Origin: Mycobacteriaceae bacterium
GTDB taxonomy: Bacteria; Actinomycetota; Actinomycetes; Mycobacteriales; Mycobacteriaceae
Assembly: GCA_019749805.1 (NCBI GenBank)
Contig: JAIEPH010000023.1
Coordinates: 1 to 64,000 of the forward strand
Direction of reading: 5' to 3'
Length of the DNA stretch: 64,000 nucleotides
Part shown: positions 25,885 through 35,265 of the stretch, in pieces
Position numbering within the stretch: the first letter of the stretch is position 1
How the letters are laid out: each line of letters begins with the position of its first letter
Notes under the pieces: model-generated
Told to the model about the DNA's origin: nothing
The model's database searches: none
Seen by the model: the letters and a program-made list of their open reading frames with translations, nothing else
Program-made: the position numbers and the translations under genes

Positions 25885-27345
25885 TTATTCCATGGTGACG
25901 GTTACCGCCTTGACTTGTGTGTAGGACAGCAATTCCTCCGTAGATTCTTCCGATCCAACGCCTGATGACTTCCAGCCTCCGAATGGCAACCCCCAGTAGT
26001 GGCGTGCGCTGCCATTAATCCAGACGTAGCCGGCATCAAGTCCCGCAGCCATGCGGTGACCCTGGCTTAAGTCGTTGGTCCACACCGCGGCGGTCAATCC
26101 GAACTCGACGCTGTTGGCGACTTGAACAGCCTCGGCTTCGTCGCGAACGGTTAGCACCGAAAGAACGGGCCCGAAGATCTCGTCGCGGGCGACGGCGGCT
26201 TGTGGTGCCACGTCGGCCAATACGGTCGGTGCGACATACCAGCCTTCGGGCCCAACACCCTGCGCGCGTCCCCCACCGGTAAGCACGCTGGCGCCGGCCG
26301 CCCGTCCTGATTCGATGGCCTGCAGCGACTTTGAGTATTGCGCTTGGTCGATGACGGGTCCCATGTCTGTGCCGTCAACGAGCGGGTCGCCTACCTTGAT
26401 GGCAGCGACTTGATCGACGACCAAATTAATAACCTCGTCAGCGATCGCTTCGTGCAGCAGCAGTCTGCTTGTTGATCCGCATGATTGGCCGGCTGTGGTG
26501 GTGAAGTTCATCCCTATGACGGCGCTTTTGGCAGCCGCCTCCAGGTCGGCGTTGGGCATGACGATCATGGGGTTCTTGCCGCCGAGTTCCAGCGTGACGT
26601 ATTTGACGCCGTGCTCGGCGGCCAAGCGCTGAATATGGCGGCCCGTGCCCGGGGAGCCGATAAAGCCGATTCGCCGGACTAGTGGATGAGCGACCAACGC
26701 GGCGCCGGCAGTCGCCCCATGTCCGGTTACCACCCCAAATAGGCCTTCGGGCAGGACCTCCCCGGCGAGCTCGGCGAGCCGGATGGCCGACAACGGTGTC
26801 TGATCGGGCGCTTTGAGCACCACGGCGTTTCCCGCCATCAGCGGAGCGGCGATCTTGGCTCCTGCAAATAGGACAGGATGATTGAAGGGCACGATTCGAG
26901 CAACCACGCCGTACGGTTGCTGCAGCGTGTAGTGCAGGTTCGCCGAGAGAGGGATAGTCCGCCCGCCGAGGTTGAGCGCGCCGTCTGCCATCAGCTCCAA
27001 CACGTCGGCCGCCCAAGTGACATCGTCGCGCATCGCAGGCAATGGAAAGCCGCCGTCAACGGCGTCGAGCAGCGCGAGTTCTTCGGAGTGATCGCGCATG
27101 AGTGTCGCCAAAGCCCGCAGCGCGGTGGCGCGCTGGCGAGGCGTCCGCAGCGCCCACTCGCGTTGAGCGGCATGTGCAGTTGTCACCACCCTGTCGACAT
27201 CTTCGCCGCTGCAGTCGGGCACCTGGGTCAGCACGTTGCCGGTGCACGGGTCCTCGACGTCGTAGACGCTCTGGCTCTGCAAAGTCGCGGCACCTAGGGG
27301 TAGCGTCCACGTTCTCATGACTGCACTGCGTGCGTCGTCTACCAC
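25885..27345 (-). CDS. NAD(P)-dependent aldehyde dehydrogenase
   Basis: This 486-residue aldehyde dehydrogenase has general base E253 (LELGGKN) and nucleophile C289 (TTAGQSCGS). It oxidises an aldehyde to a carboxylate; the substrate is unknown. The start is GTG 27345, preceded by an excellent AAGGAGG. A copy of the shared promoter motif lies about 68 bases upstream at 27414-27433, so it can be expressed on its own although it follows the epoxide hydrolase gene. It differs clearly from the aldehyde dehydrogenase at 47635-49095. Confidence 0.92.
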   Translation of the reverse strand: MVDDARSAVMRTWTLPLGAATLQSQSVYDVEDPCTGNVLTQVPDCSGEDVDRVVTTAHAAQREWALRTPRQRATALRALATLMRDHSEELALLDAVDGGFPLPAMRDDVTWAADVLELMADGALNLGGRTIPLSANLHYTLQQPYGVVARIVPFNHPVLFAGAKIAAPLMAGNAVVLKAPDQTPLSAIRLAELAGEVLPEGLFGVVTGHGATAGAALVAHPLVRRIGFIGSPGTGRHIQRLAAEHGVKYVTLELGGKNPMIVMPNADLEAAAKSAVIGMNFTTTAGQSCGSTSRLLLHEAIADEVINLVVDQVAAIKVGDPLVDGTDMGPVIDQAQYSKSLQAIESGRAAGASVLTGGGRAQGVGPEGWYVAPTVLADVAPQAAVARDEIFGPVLSVLTVRDEAEAVQVANSVEFGLTAAVWTNDLSQGHRMAAGLDAGYVWINGSARHYWGLPFGGWKSSGVGSEESTEELLSYTQVKAVTVTME

Positions 27346-27413
27346 TCGTAGCCTCCTTGACAGTTGACACGTGCCCCTATGTTCGTACGTGTCCTCTTGC
27401 TAGCAGATCGGAT

Positions 27414-27433
27414 CTCCGCAATGCAGAGAGTTT
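27414..27433 (-). promoter_or_regulatory. Shared promoter/operator motif, site D
   Basis: On the minus strand this reads AAACTCTCTGCATTGCGGAG. It matches ATACTCTCTGNNNNACAGAG at most positions and lies 68 bases before the aldehyde dehydrogenase start. The right arm is less conserved than at the other sites. Confidence 0.4.
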
Positions 27434-27484
27434 AGCTCATCGCAGGTGTGCTACCAAGGCTTCGTGGCCTGCCAACTGGCCGTA

Positions 27485-28627
27485 TCACCGCACGGTTTCG
27501 AAGAATTCGCGGACGTCGTCGACAAAGAGACCCGGTTGTTCCAAAGCGGCGAAGTGCCCGCCGCGCGGCATGGTCGTCCAGTGGGTGATGTTGTAGATCG
27601 GTTCGCACCAACTTCGTGGTGAGCGCAGGACCTCCTTGGGAAAGGCAGCAATACCGGTGGGCAATTCCACACGAGTTGTCGCGTCCAGGGTCTTGAAGCT
27701 CTCCCAGTACAACCGGGCCGACGAGGAGCCACTGTTGGTAGCCCAGTAGATCATGACGTTGTCGAGGAGCTCATCGCGGCTGAGCACGTTCTCGGGATGC
27801 CCGTCGCAGTCCATCCACGCTGCGAATTTCTCGACGATCCACGCCATCTGGCCGACTGGCGAATCGGCCAGTCCGTAGCCTATGGTCTGTGGCCGGGTGG
27901 ATTGCTGCTCGGAATAGCCTGTCCCCCAACGCTGATGAGCCGTCAGGGCGGCCAGGGCCAGCTGTTCTTCCTCGGTCGGATCGGCGATGCCGCCCGCGGG
28001 AGGGTAAGCGATCGGCATGTTCAGATGGATGGCGGCGCAGTGGCCGCGGTTGCGGCCCATTTGTGTGGTGATAGCTGCTCCCCAGTCGCCGCCTTGGGCA
28101 CCGTAGCGCTCGTAGCCAAGTCGCAGCATGAGCGCCTCCCACGCCTGCGCGATTCTTTCAACACCCCACCCGGAGTGGGTGGGCTTGCCGGAGAAGCCGT
28201 AGCCGGGAAGCGCCGGGCAGACCACGTGGAAGGCGTCCTCGGCGCGTCCGCCGTGGGCAGTCGGATTGGTCAGTGGCTCAATCACGTTGCGGAACTCCAC
28301 GATCGAGCCAGGCCAACCGTGGGTGATGACCAGCGGGAAAGCCTCTTCGTGCGGAGATCGCTGGTGAATGAAATGGATGTCCACGCCGTCGATTTCGACG
28401 ATGAACTGATCGAATCGGTTGAGGGCGGCTTCACGGGACCGCCAGTCGTATACGTCGGCCCAATACGCGGTCAGGTCGCGGGTGTACCCGAGTGGGATGC
28501 CCTGGGTCCAGTCCTGTACACACTCGGCTTCGGGCCAACGGGTCCGCGACAGACGCGTTCGTAGATCATCGAGAACGTCATCAGCGACGTCGATGCAAAA
28601 CGGTCTCACCGCCGGCAGACCACTCAA
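27485..28627 (-). CDS. Epoxide hydrolase (EHN-type, microsomal-like)
   Basis: This is a 380-residue epoxide hydrolase with the N-terminal EHN domain (about 10-115) and an alpha/beta hydrolase core. The oxyanion motif is HGWPGS (103-108), the nucleophile is D181 in QGGDWGA, and the GGHFAALEQP segment near the end holds the catalytic histidine. It would hydrolyse an arene or alkene epoxide to a diol, which may detoxify monooxygenase side products. The start is TTG 28627 with a strong GAGGAGGTG site. It lies 73 bases after the last mce-operon gene on the same strand. Confidence 0.92.
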   Translation of the reverse strand: MSGLPAVRPFCIDVADDVLDDLRTRLSRTRWPEAECVQDWTQGIPLGYTRDLTAYWADVYDWRSREAALNRFDQFIVEIDGVDIHFIHQRSPHEEAFPLVITHGWPGSIVEFRNVIEPLTNPTAHGGRAEDAFHVVCPALPGYGFSGKPTHSGWGVERIAQAWEALMLRLGYERYGAQGGDWGAAITTQMGRNRGHCAAIHLNMPIAYPPAGGIADPTEEEQLALAALTAHQRWGTGYSEQQSTRPQTIGYGLADSPVGQMAWIVEKFAAWMDCDGHPENVLSRDELLDNVMIYWATNSGSSSARLYWESFKTLDATTRVELPTGIAAFPKEVLRSPRSWCEPIYNITHWTTMPRGGHFAALEQPGLFVDDVREFFETVR

Positions 28628-28700
28628 AATCCCACCTCCTCACACGCTGCCATCGGGCTGACGAGGGAGACACCAGCAGACCTTGAGGTTGGGATGGTGC

Positions 28701-29354
28701 TCATTTCGGCTCGAAACCCGATATCAGCCAGCGGGATCCGACTTTGTCGAGGCTGACCTGAACGACGGAGTCGGTGTCTGTCGGCGCGTCGTTGCCCACG
28801 GTGGTGGTTTGGTCGACAAACACCAAGACGATGGCACGGTTCTTACCGGCGGACACGGAGGCAGCGGCTGACACCCTGGCGGTGGCCGAGATTCGCTTCT
28901 GCTGTGCTCCCGGAATTACGACATCGTCGGTCAACGATGTATATGAGTCGCGAAGCGGTCCCGTCAGTCGATCGCGCGCATCCTTCAGTTTCTCGGCTGC
29001 CGTTTCAGGCGTGTAGGACAGCATCGCGACCGTCGCTTCGGTGGCGACCTGAACGGTTTCCGCGCGGGCGCGGTCCGTGCCAGCGGCGGTCCCCGCTTGA
29101 TACTTGAAGTAGGCCGCACCCAGCGCCAACAACAACGCGATAAAGGGCAAGAGCCAGAATGCGAGCATCCGCACAAAGGTGCCGCGACGATCGTCTGTCG
29201 AGTCGACATCGCCAGGGTCCTGGCATTCTGGCGCGTCGCCGGACTCACATCCCGACGAGTTGCTCGATGCGTTCCCGGGTGATGGCGGTGGATCGTCGAC
29301 TTCGGCGGAGTGGACGGCATCATCCTGTTCATCTTTCGCTGGTGAAGTCCTCAC
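28701..29354 (-). CDS. Mce-associated membrane protein (second)
   Basis: This is a 217-residue protein with an acidic, low-complexity N-terminus, one hydrophobic helix (FWLLPFIALLLALGAAYF) and an extracytoplasmic C-terminal domain resembling Mce-associated (Mas) proteins. These accompany Mce transporters and help stabilise the complex. The start is GTG 29354, which overlaps the stop of the preceding gene as GTGA; the longer frame is rejected. It is the last gene of the mce operon. Confidence 0.85.
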   Translation of the reverse strand: MRTSPAKDEQDDAVHSAEVDDPPPSPGNASSNSSGCESGDAPECQDPGDVDSTDDRRGTFVRMLAFWLLPFIALLLALGAAYFKYQAGTAAGTDRARAETVQVATEATVAMLSYTPETAAEKLKDARDRLTGPLRDSYTSLTDDVVIPGAQQKRISATARVSAAASVSAGKNRAIVLVFVDQTTTVGNDAPTDTDSVVQVSLDKVGSRWLISGFEPK

Positions 29355-29998
29355 GATACGAACTCCACGTCGGCGACCTTCACATCGTTGCCAACCTTCT
29401 GCACCGTGACGCGCATTCGCCATGCTCGGGGCTCCTGTTCGGGCCCATCGCCGACAGTGGTCTTCACGCTGACCGCGACCAGCACTTGGGCCGTGTCATG
29501 AGACTGGGACTCCAAGCCCGCCTCAGTAATGGTGCCGACCGATTTGGACTTCACTTTGTTGACCACGTCGATGAATGGTTGTGACCGCTGGGAGAACTCG
29601 TCGTAGAACGTGCCAGTCGCCGAGTCGAGAATGCGCTTAGTGTCGGCATCGGCGTGCTGCCAGTCGATCGTGGTTAGATCCAGTGCTCCTTGACGTCCGA
29701 CCTGAACAAACAGCTGCCGTTGTTCGGAGGACTCATGCGTTTGGCGGGCCTGGTAGCCCAGCCAACTGGCTAGTGCGGCCATCGTCACGGCCGCCAGCAA
29801 CCCCATCACAAGCGCTAGTCGCTGCGGCGGCATCGGGGTTCGCGAGGGGGGCGCGGTGTCCCCATGTTGTTTTTCGTTGGCGACTTCGGGGTCCCCGCCG
29901 TCGGCGCCTTCGGCCGAACCGACATCGACGGTGTCATCAGGGGCCGTCCCACTCGCTGTGGGATCGTCGGCCGGGTCGTCGGCGGTGTGGATGGTCAC
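29351..29998 (-). CDS. Mce-associated membrane protein (first)
   Basis: This is a 215-residue protein with an acidic disordered N-terminus (about 1-55), a single helix (LALVMGLLAAVTMAALASWLGY) and a periplasmic domain ending VGNDVKVADVEFVS. It has the same architecture as the following gene, and such pairs usually end mce operons. The GTG start overlaps the MceF stop (GTGA). Confidence 0.87.
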   Translation of the reverse strand: MTIHTADDPADDPTASGTAPDDTVDVGSAEGADGGDPEVANEKQHGDTAPPSRTPMPPQRLALVMGLLAAVTMAALASWLGYQARQTHESSEQRQLFVQVGRQGALDLTTIDWQHADADTKRILDSATGTFYDEFSQRSQPFIDVVNKVKSKSVGTITEAGLESQSHDTAQVLVAVSVKTTVGDGPEQEPRAWRMRVTVQKVGNDVKVADVEFVS

Positions 29999-31455
29999 CG
30001 TTCACCGTCCTTTGGCGGAAGCAGCATGTCCTGCCAGGTCTGATCCCCGGCAGCATTCCGGCCCAAATCCGCCTGCCTGTACTGTTTTCCATCCGGTCCG
30101 ATGTAGCTGCCTGTGCTCGGGTCGTACTCGGCGACCGGAATCGGGGCGGTCGCCGGCACCGGGGTGGGCGGTGGCGTTCCTGGCGGCAGCTGCGGAACCG
30201 CCTGACCGGACAGCGTCGCATTCGGATCGCCTTTCCAGTTGGTGCCGTCGTTGAGTGGTACGTAGTTTTCGTCGCTTTCGCACATCTTCACCGTGGGCGC
30301 ACGCTTTCCCGGCCGAGTCACACAGGGCAGGTTGCGCGCTCCGCGGACGTTCGTGAGGCCGGATTCCTGCGGTATCCGGCAGTAGAAGTCACCGGCGGGC
30401 TTCGGTGGGTAATCCACTTCAGACGGTACGCGTTGCTGTTGGGCGGGTAGGTATCCCGTTCTGCACGGCGGGGGCACATTGAGGTTCAGGTTGAAGGACA
30501 AGAACACACCTTTGTAGTCCTGTTTGGTGTTTCGGTTGGCCAGTGCGGCACCTTGGAGGCCGGCGATCTCAATCGGGTAGAGGGCGAGGATCTGCTCGAG
30601 ATTAGGTTGATAGGTCAGGGCCACTTGCCCGAGGCTGACCATATTGGCCAGCAGGATGGGCAGAGTGGGCCGTACGCGGTCAAACAGCTGACGTACCTGG
30701 TCAGCGGCGGGGGGTCCGTTGACCAGTAGGCCTTTCACCGATTCGTCGTGCAGCTGCAACTGATTGGTGATTTGAGCGAGATTGGCTGCCCAGGTCTGGA
30801 TGGAGTCGGAGGTTTCGGTCTGGGTATCAAGGACGGGCTTGGATTCGTCGATCAGGGTGGTCAGTGCAGGCAGGTTGTTGCGCGCATCGATCGCGAGCGT
30901 GGTGGCACCCCGGGTCAGCCGGGAAAGTTCAGGCCCCAGACCACCGAAAGCCGTGTAGGACTCGTCGATCACCGTTTTGAGGTTGTTGCGCGGGATCGCT
31001 TGGACACCGGTGTTGACACCCCGCAGCAGTGCGTTGATGTCGGCAGGGACCGAGGTGCGGTCGGCCGATATCACGTCGCCGTTCTCCAACGGCGCGCCGT
31101 CACCGCTTCGCGGGACGAGGTCGACGAACAATTCGCCTACCGCGGTCTGGCTGCCCACGTGAGCGTCGAGGTCGGCCGGGATCTTGATGTCTGACTGCAG
31201 CGACAGCACGGCGTCGACGCCCGTGTCACTGAGGCGGACATCTGAGACCCGGCCTACCGTCGCGCCGCGGTAGGTCACGTTGGCGTTGTCGTACAGGCTT
31301 GCTGAGTCCTGAAGCTTCATGGTGACCTGATAGCGGCCGACACCGAAGAGCAGGCTCGGCAGCCGAAGGTAGTAGAAGCCCATGGTTCCACCGGCCAACA
31401 GCGTCACCGCTCCGAACACGGCCAGCTGCACCCGAACTCGTTTACTCAGGTACAT
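29995..31455 (-). CDS. mceF: Mce family protein, MceF position
   Basis: This 486-residue Mce protein has an N-terminal membrane anchor (VQLAVFGAVTLLAGGTMGFYY), an MlaD/Mce domain (YQVTMKLQDSASLYDNANVTYRG onward) and a helical CUT-like region rich in alanine and leucine. A proline-rich C-terminal tail follows. It is a subunit of the cell-envelope lipid/steroid import complex. The ATG at 31455 shares one base with the stop of the MceE gene (TAATG), so the longer open frame is not used. Confidence 0.93.
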   Translation of the reverse strand: MYLSKRVRVQLAVFGAVTLLAGGTMGFYYLRLPSLLFGVGRYQVTMKLQDSASLYDNANVTYRGATVGRVSDVRLSDTGVDAVLSLQSDIKIPADLDAHVGSQTAVGELFVDLVPRSGDGAPLENGDVISADRTSVPADINALLRGVNTGVQAIPRNNLKTVIDESYTAFGGLGPELSRLTRGATTLAIDARNNLPALTTLIDESKPVLDTQTETSDSIQTWAANLAQITNQLQLHDESVKGLLVNGPPAADQVRQLFDRVRPTLPILLANMVSLGQVALTYQPNLEQILALYPIEIAGLQGAALANRNTKQDYKGVFLSFNLNLNVPPPCRTGYLPAQQQRVPSEVDYPPKPAGDFYCRIPQESGLTNVRGARNLPCVTRPGKRAPTVKMCESDENYVPLNDGTNWKGDPNATLSGQAVPQLPPGTPPPTPVPATAPIPVAEYDPSTGSYIGPDGKQYRQADLGRNAAGDQTWQDMLLPPKDGER

Positions 31456-32594
31456 TACGGTCCTTGGTCCAACCGGTAGGGGACAATTAGCGGATTTCGC
31501 GCGGTGTAGGGGCTTGGCAGTTGCCCGATCGTGCGGCCCCACTGCAATTCGAGTTCGGTGAGGTTGCCTTCGAACCGGGTACCGGTGAATAGCGCCGCGT
31601 CGATGCGACTTAATGTCAAGTCGACGATGGTGGTGATATTGGCGTAATCACCCCGCCACCACTTGGTCAGGTTGTCTTTCACAAACGGAATCGTGGTGAA
31701 CAGGTTCAGTGAACGGGTCAACGCGGGACCGGCGTTCGCCAGTGATTCCAGTACCGGTCCCAGGTCGTTCAAGATCTGGATCAATGACTCCTGCGACTGG
31801 TTGACTGTGTCGGCGGCCAGTGCGCCGAATTTGCCGAGCTGGTCGACCGCCTCCACGAGCTGGTCGCGTTCGGCGTTAATCACCGCCAGCGCGTCGGGAA
31901 TCGTTTCTAGCGCCTTGTCGATGACCGGTTTTTGTGCGGCGAACTGGGCGGCCAGATTGTTGAGGCTCTCGGTGGCCGCGATGATGTCGTCGATTTGACC
32001 GTTGACGTTGGCGGTGAAGGTGTCCAGTTGTGTGAGCAGGCTGCGGAATTCGTTTTCGCGGCCTCCCAGCGCGGACGTGAGTGCTGTGGTGATGTCCTGT
32101 ACCTGCCCCACTCCGCCGCCGTTGAGCAGGAGGGAGACCGACGCCAGGGTCTGTTCGGTGGACGGGTAGGCCCCAGCCGAGGACAACGGAATCAGCGAAC
32201 CGGCCCGGAGTTTTCCCGCCGGGCGAACATCGGTGGGGGGCGCCAACTCGATGTGTAGCGAGCCCAGCAGGCTGGTTTGACCCAGCGACACGGTCGAGTT
32301 GGCGGGAAGGTCGACGCCACCATCGAGTGCGAGGGTAAGCAGCGCATGCCACCCTCGACGCTCGATCTTCGTGACCGTACCCACATTGACGTCACCCACT
32401 CGGACACGCGAGTTCGGCTGAAGGTTTTCGACATCGGGCATTTCGGCTTGGATCGTGTAAGAGCCCTGCCCGTGGCCTTGCGTCCCGGGCAGCCGAAAGG
32501 AGTTCAAGCCGCGAAAACCGCATCCCGGCAGCGCGGCGATGGTCAGCGCGATCACGAGCACCGCGGCGGCACGAAAGCAGCGCTTCCCCGTCAT
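31455..32594 (-). CDS. mceE: Mce family lipoprotein, MceE position (LprK-like)
   Basis: This is a 379-residue Mce protein with a lipoprotein signal: a hydrophobic stretch followed by ALPGC, with C25 as the lipidated residue. An MlaD domain (YTIQAEMPDVENLQPNSRVRVGD) and a long helical region follow. In mycobacterial mce operons the fifth Mce protein is the lipoprotein, which agrees with its position here. Overlap with the neighbouring genes implies coupled translation. Confidence 0.94.
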   Translation of the reverse strand: MTGKRCFRAAAVLVIALTIAALPGCGFRGLNSFRLPGTQGHGQGSYTIQAEMPDVENLQPNSRVRVGDVNVGTVTKIERRGWHALLTLALDGGVDLPANSTVSLGQTSLLGSLHIELAPPTDVRPAGKLRAGSLIPLSSAGAYPSTEQTLASVSLLLNGGGVGQVQDITTALTSALGGRENEFRSLLTQLDTFTANVNGQIDDIIAATESLNNLAAQFAAQKPVIDKALETIPDALAVINAERDQLVEAVDQLGKFGALAADTVNQSQESLIQILNDLGPVLESLANAGPALTRSLNLFTTIPFVKDNLTKWWRGDYANITTIVDLTLSRIDAALFTGTRFEGNLTELELQWGRTIGQLPSPYTARNPLIVPYRLDQGP

Positions 32595-33940
32595 GAGCCG
32601 CCCCCGGGTGGAATCATCATGCCGGGCAGCCCGGCGGCCGGATCGGTGGGCTGACCCGACGGGCCAGAAACCGGCACCGGGGCTTCAGCAGGCAGCGCTG
32701 GCCCGGCAAGCGGTGGCGGCGCATTCGGGTCGGAGGCGGTTGCATCGGGTGGCGAAATCGGTTGCGGCGGAACGTAGTCCGGCCGCATCCAGTCCTCACT
32801 GTACGTCACTTCATTCGGCCGGGCGCTGGCCTGGACGAACGGGTTCACCCCGATCGGGGGGAAGTTATATTGGCGGTTCTTGATGATCGGCGCCAAGTAC
32901 TGCACGCATAATTTCGCCGATTGTTCGCTGTTCAGTCGCGAGGCGGCCTGTACTGCGCCGCACAAAAAAGTAATTGGATCCGAAAAGTTGGCGACGTTGA
33001 GCACTCCGGTGAGTGTGCCCTGGGCGGGCTTGTAGAGGTTGGCGGCGTTTGACAACGTCGTCGGCGCGATATGCAGCAGCTGTTTGATGTCGTCGATGCT
33101 GCCCGTCAGTGCATCGGAGACCGACGTCAACTTGTCCGACGTGGCGCCGATCGTCTCGCGGTTTGCGGCGACGAAGGCCGTCAGGTCGCCCACCACGTCA
33201 TTGAGGTTCTTCACAGCGTCCCCGACTTCGGTCGGGTTGTTGGTCAGGAGCCCGGTTACCGCCGCCAGGTTCTGATTCAGCTGACGTACCAGCACAGTGC
33301 TGTCCTGCAGCGCAGACACGAGTGTCGAAAGATTCTTGACGCTGCTAAAGATGTCCGGGCTGTGATCGGCTAGCGCGGACACCGACTGTGACAACTTGAT
33401 GATGGCGTCGCGTATTGCCGGGCCTTGGCCACGCAAGTTGTCGGCGGCGGTGTTTACCAGGGCGCCCAGCGTGCTGACTCCGCCGGGCTCGGTTGGCTGC
33501 AGCAGTGTCGTCAACCGTTCGAGCTGTTGCCGGAACTCGTCGAACTCCACTGGAACAGCGGTGCGTTCTCTGGGGATGACGGCGTTGTCCTGCAGCATCG
33601 GGCCACCGGTGTAGCCGGGGGTCAATTGGATGGCGCGAGAGGTCACCAGCGTCGGCGACAGGATCACCGCTTTGGCCTCGGCGGGCACCGTGTATTTGGC
33701 GTCGAACCAGAACGCGATTTTGACTAGTGTGGGCTGCGGTTCGATGGCCTCGATCCCGCCTACGCGAACGCCCTTTATACGCACATCATCGCCGACGAAC
33801 ACTCCGTTGCTGTTGTCGAAGTAGGCGACGACGTGCACACGATCGACCTGGTGTGCCGCACGCGTCACCGCAATCGCGCCGCCCACAATGAGGCTGACCA
33901 AAACGATTGCCAATGCGAGTTTGGTCCGAGAGTTTGTCAT
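32591..33940 (-). CDS. mceD: Mce family protein, MceD position
   Basis: This is a 449-residue Mce protein with one N-terminal helix (LALAIVLVSLIVGGAIAV), an MlaD domain (HVVAYFDNSNGVFVGDDVRIKGVRVG), a helical middle and a long proline-rich C-terminus. It is part of the hexameric Mce substrate tunnel. ATGA overlaps occur at both ends. Confidence 0.94.
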   Translation of the reverse strand: MTNSRTKLALAIVLVSLIVGGAIAVTRAAHQVDRVHVVAYFDNSNGVFVGDDVRIKGVRVGGIEAIEPQPTLVKIAFWFDAKYTVPAEAKAVILSPTLVTSRAIQLTPGYTGGPMLQDNAVIPRERTAVPVEFDEFRQQLERLTTLLQPTEPGGVSTLGALVNTAADNLRGQGPAIRDAIIKLSQSVSALADHSPDIFSSVKNLSTLVSALQDSTVLVRQLNQNLAAVTGLLTNNPTEVGDAVKNLNDVVGDLTAFVAANRETIGATSDKLTSVSDALTGSIDDIKQLLHIAPTTLSNAANLYKPAQGTLTGVLNVANFSDPITFLCGAVQAASRLNSEQSAKLCVQYLAPIIKNRQYNFPPIGVNPFVQASARPNEVTYSEDWMRPDYVPPQPISPPDATASDPNAPPPLAGPALPAEAPVPVSGPSGQPTDPAAGLPGMMIPPGGGS

Positions 33941-35265
33941 GGTCTGCCTTGGGGGATCGAGGAGTCTGTTGGTCCGGGCGCGACTTCGTCGGGCGCCGGC
34001 ACGAAGACCGGGCTTGGCGTCGGCGGCTGTGGGAACTGCTGATCGGGTGGCGGGGGTGCCGGCGGACCTGGCGGCGGGCCGCCTGGCGGCGGGGCCGGTA
34101 CGGGTTCGCGGTACGGGTAGCGGGGATCGCCCGGGTTTCCAGTGATCGCATCCGGCAGAGTCAATTTGGGGTCGCCGCCCTGGCCGGTCCTCGGATATGG
34201 AATCGGTAGCGCCGGGGTGCCGGGCTGGCCCACCTGGGGGTCGGTGCGCTCGGAGGGCAGCAGCACGTTGGGATCCAGACCGAGATCGGAGAATGCCGCA
34301 TCGACGAACGGTTGAATGAACTGTCCAGGCACTAGGTTGGCGAGGTAAGCGTTGAAGAAGGGACCGGCAGCGACGGTCTCGCCGAACTGCATTGCATAGG
34401 CCGCCAGTCCTTTGATGGACTCTTGGATCTGAACTTTCCGGTTGTCGAGGATCGCGAGAACCTCGTTGAGTTTGTCGAGTGCAGGTTTGAGCGTCGTCTT
34501 GTTTTCCGCAATGAACCCGGCGATCTGCCGACTGAGCTGAGTGATGTTCGTCGAGATCTCATCCAGCGCAGCGCTTTGCGAACGCAGCTGCGCCAGCAAC
34601 GCATTGGTGTCGGAGATCAGACGCACTATGTCGGTAGTGCGTTCGCCCAGGACGGTGGTCGCCTTGGCGGCGTTCGCGAGCAGTTCGCGCAGCCGGGCAT
34701 CGCGCTGGTTGAGAGTTTCCGAGAAACGTGCGACACCTGCGACGGCGAGGCGCAGGTCATCGGGGGTGTCTTGGAGCGTCTGGGACAGCACTGTTAACGA
34801 CGTTGACAGCTGCTCGGTGTCGAGCCCGCTGATGGTAGTCGTAAGGTCTCCGAGGGCGTCCGGCAATTGATACGGTGAGGTCGTCCGCTCGACAGGGATG
34901 GCGCCGGAGAGTGTCCCCGCGCCGCGGGTGGTGAGATCAAGGACCTTATTGCCAAGCACACTGGTCGTCTTGATCGACGCCTCGCTGCGGTCCCCCAGCC
35001 GGATACCGTCGGCCACCGTGAACTTGACCAGTACCCACTGCCCGTCGAGCGTGATGCTCTCGACTTGGCCGGCGGGAGCGCCCGACACCCGCACCGGGGC
35101 TCCGGTGGTCAGTCCACCAGCCTCGTCGAAATATGCCGAATAGGTCTTGCCGGAGGAGACGAACGGCAGCTTGCTGTAGTTGAGCGCGCCGACTACGAGC
35201 ACGGCGGTGGCCAATACACCGATGGTTCCCATGAGAACGAAGTTGCGCTCCGCGAACGGCTTCAT
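33937..35265 (-). CDS. mceC: Mce family protein, MceC position
   Basis: This is a 442-residue Mce protein. A membrane anchor near the N-terminus (MGTIGVLATAVLVVGALNY) precedes an MlaD domain (YSAYFDEAGGLTTGAPVRVSG). The C-terminus is unusually proline-rich (PAPPPGGPPPGPPAPPPP), as in several mycobacterial MceC/D proteins. The ATG at 35265 overlaps the MceB stop (ATGA) and is preferred to the ATG four codons earlier. Confidence 0.94.
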   Translation of the reverse strand: MKPFAERNFVLMGTIGVLATAVLVVGALNYSKLPFVSSGKTYSAYFDEAGGLTTGAPVRVSGAPAGQVESITLDGQWVLVKFTVADGIRLGDRSEASIKTTSVLGNKVLDLTTRGAGTLSGAIPVERTTSPYQLPDALGDLTTTISGLDTEQLSTSLTVLSQTLQDTPDDLRLAVAGVARFSETLNQRDARLRELLANAAKATTVLGERTTDIVRLISDTNALLAQLRSQSAALDEISTNITQLSRQIAGFIAENKTTLKPALDKLNEVLAILDNRKVQIQESIKGLAAYAMQFGETVAAGPFFNAYLANLVPGQFIQPFVDAAFSDLGLDPNVLLPSERTDPQVGQPGTPALPIPYPRTGQGGDPKLTLPDAITGNPGDPRYPYREPVPAPPPGGPPPGPPAPPPPDQQFPQPPTPSPVFVPAPDEVAPGPTDSSIPQGRP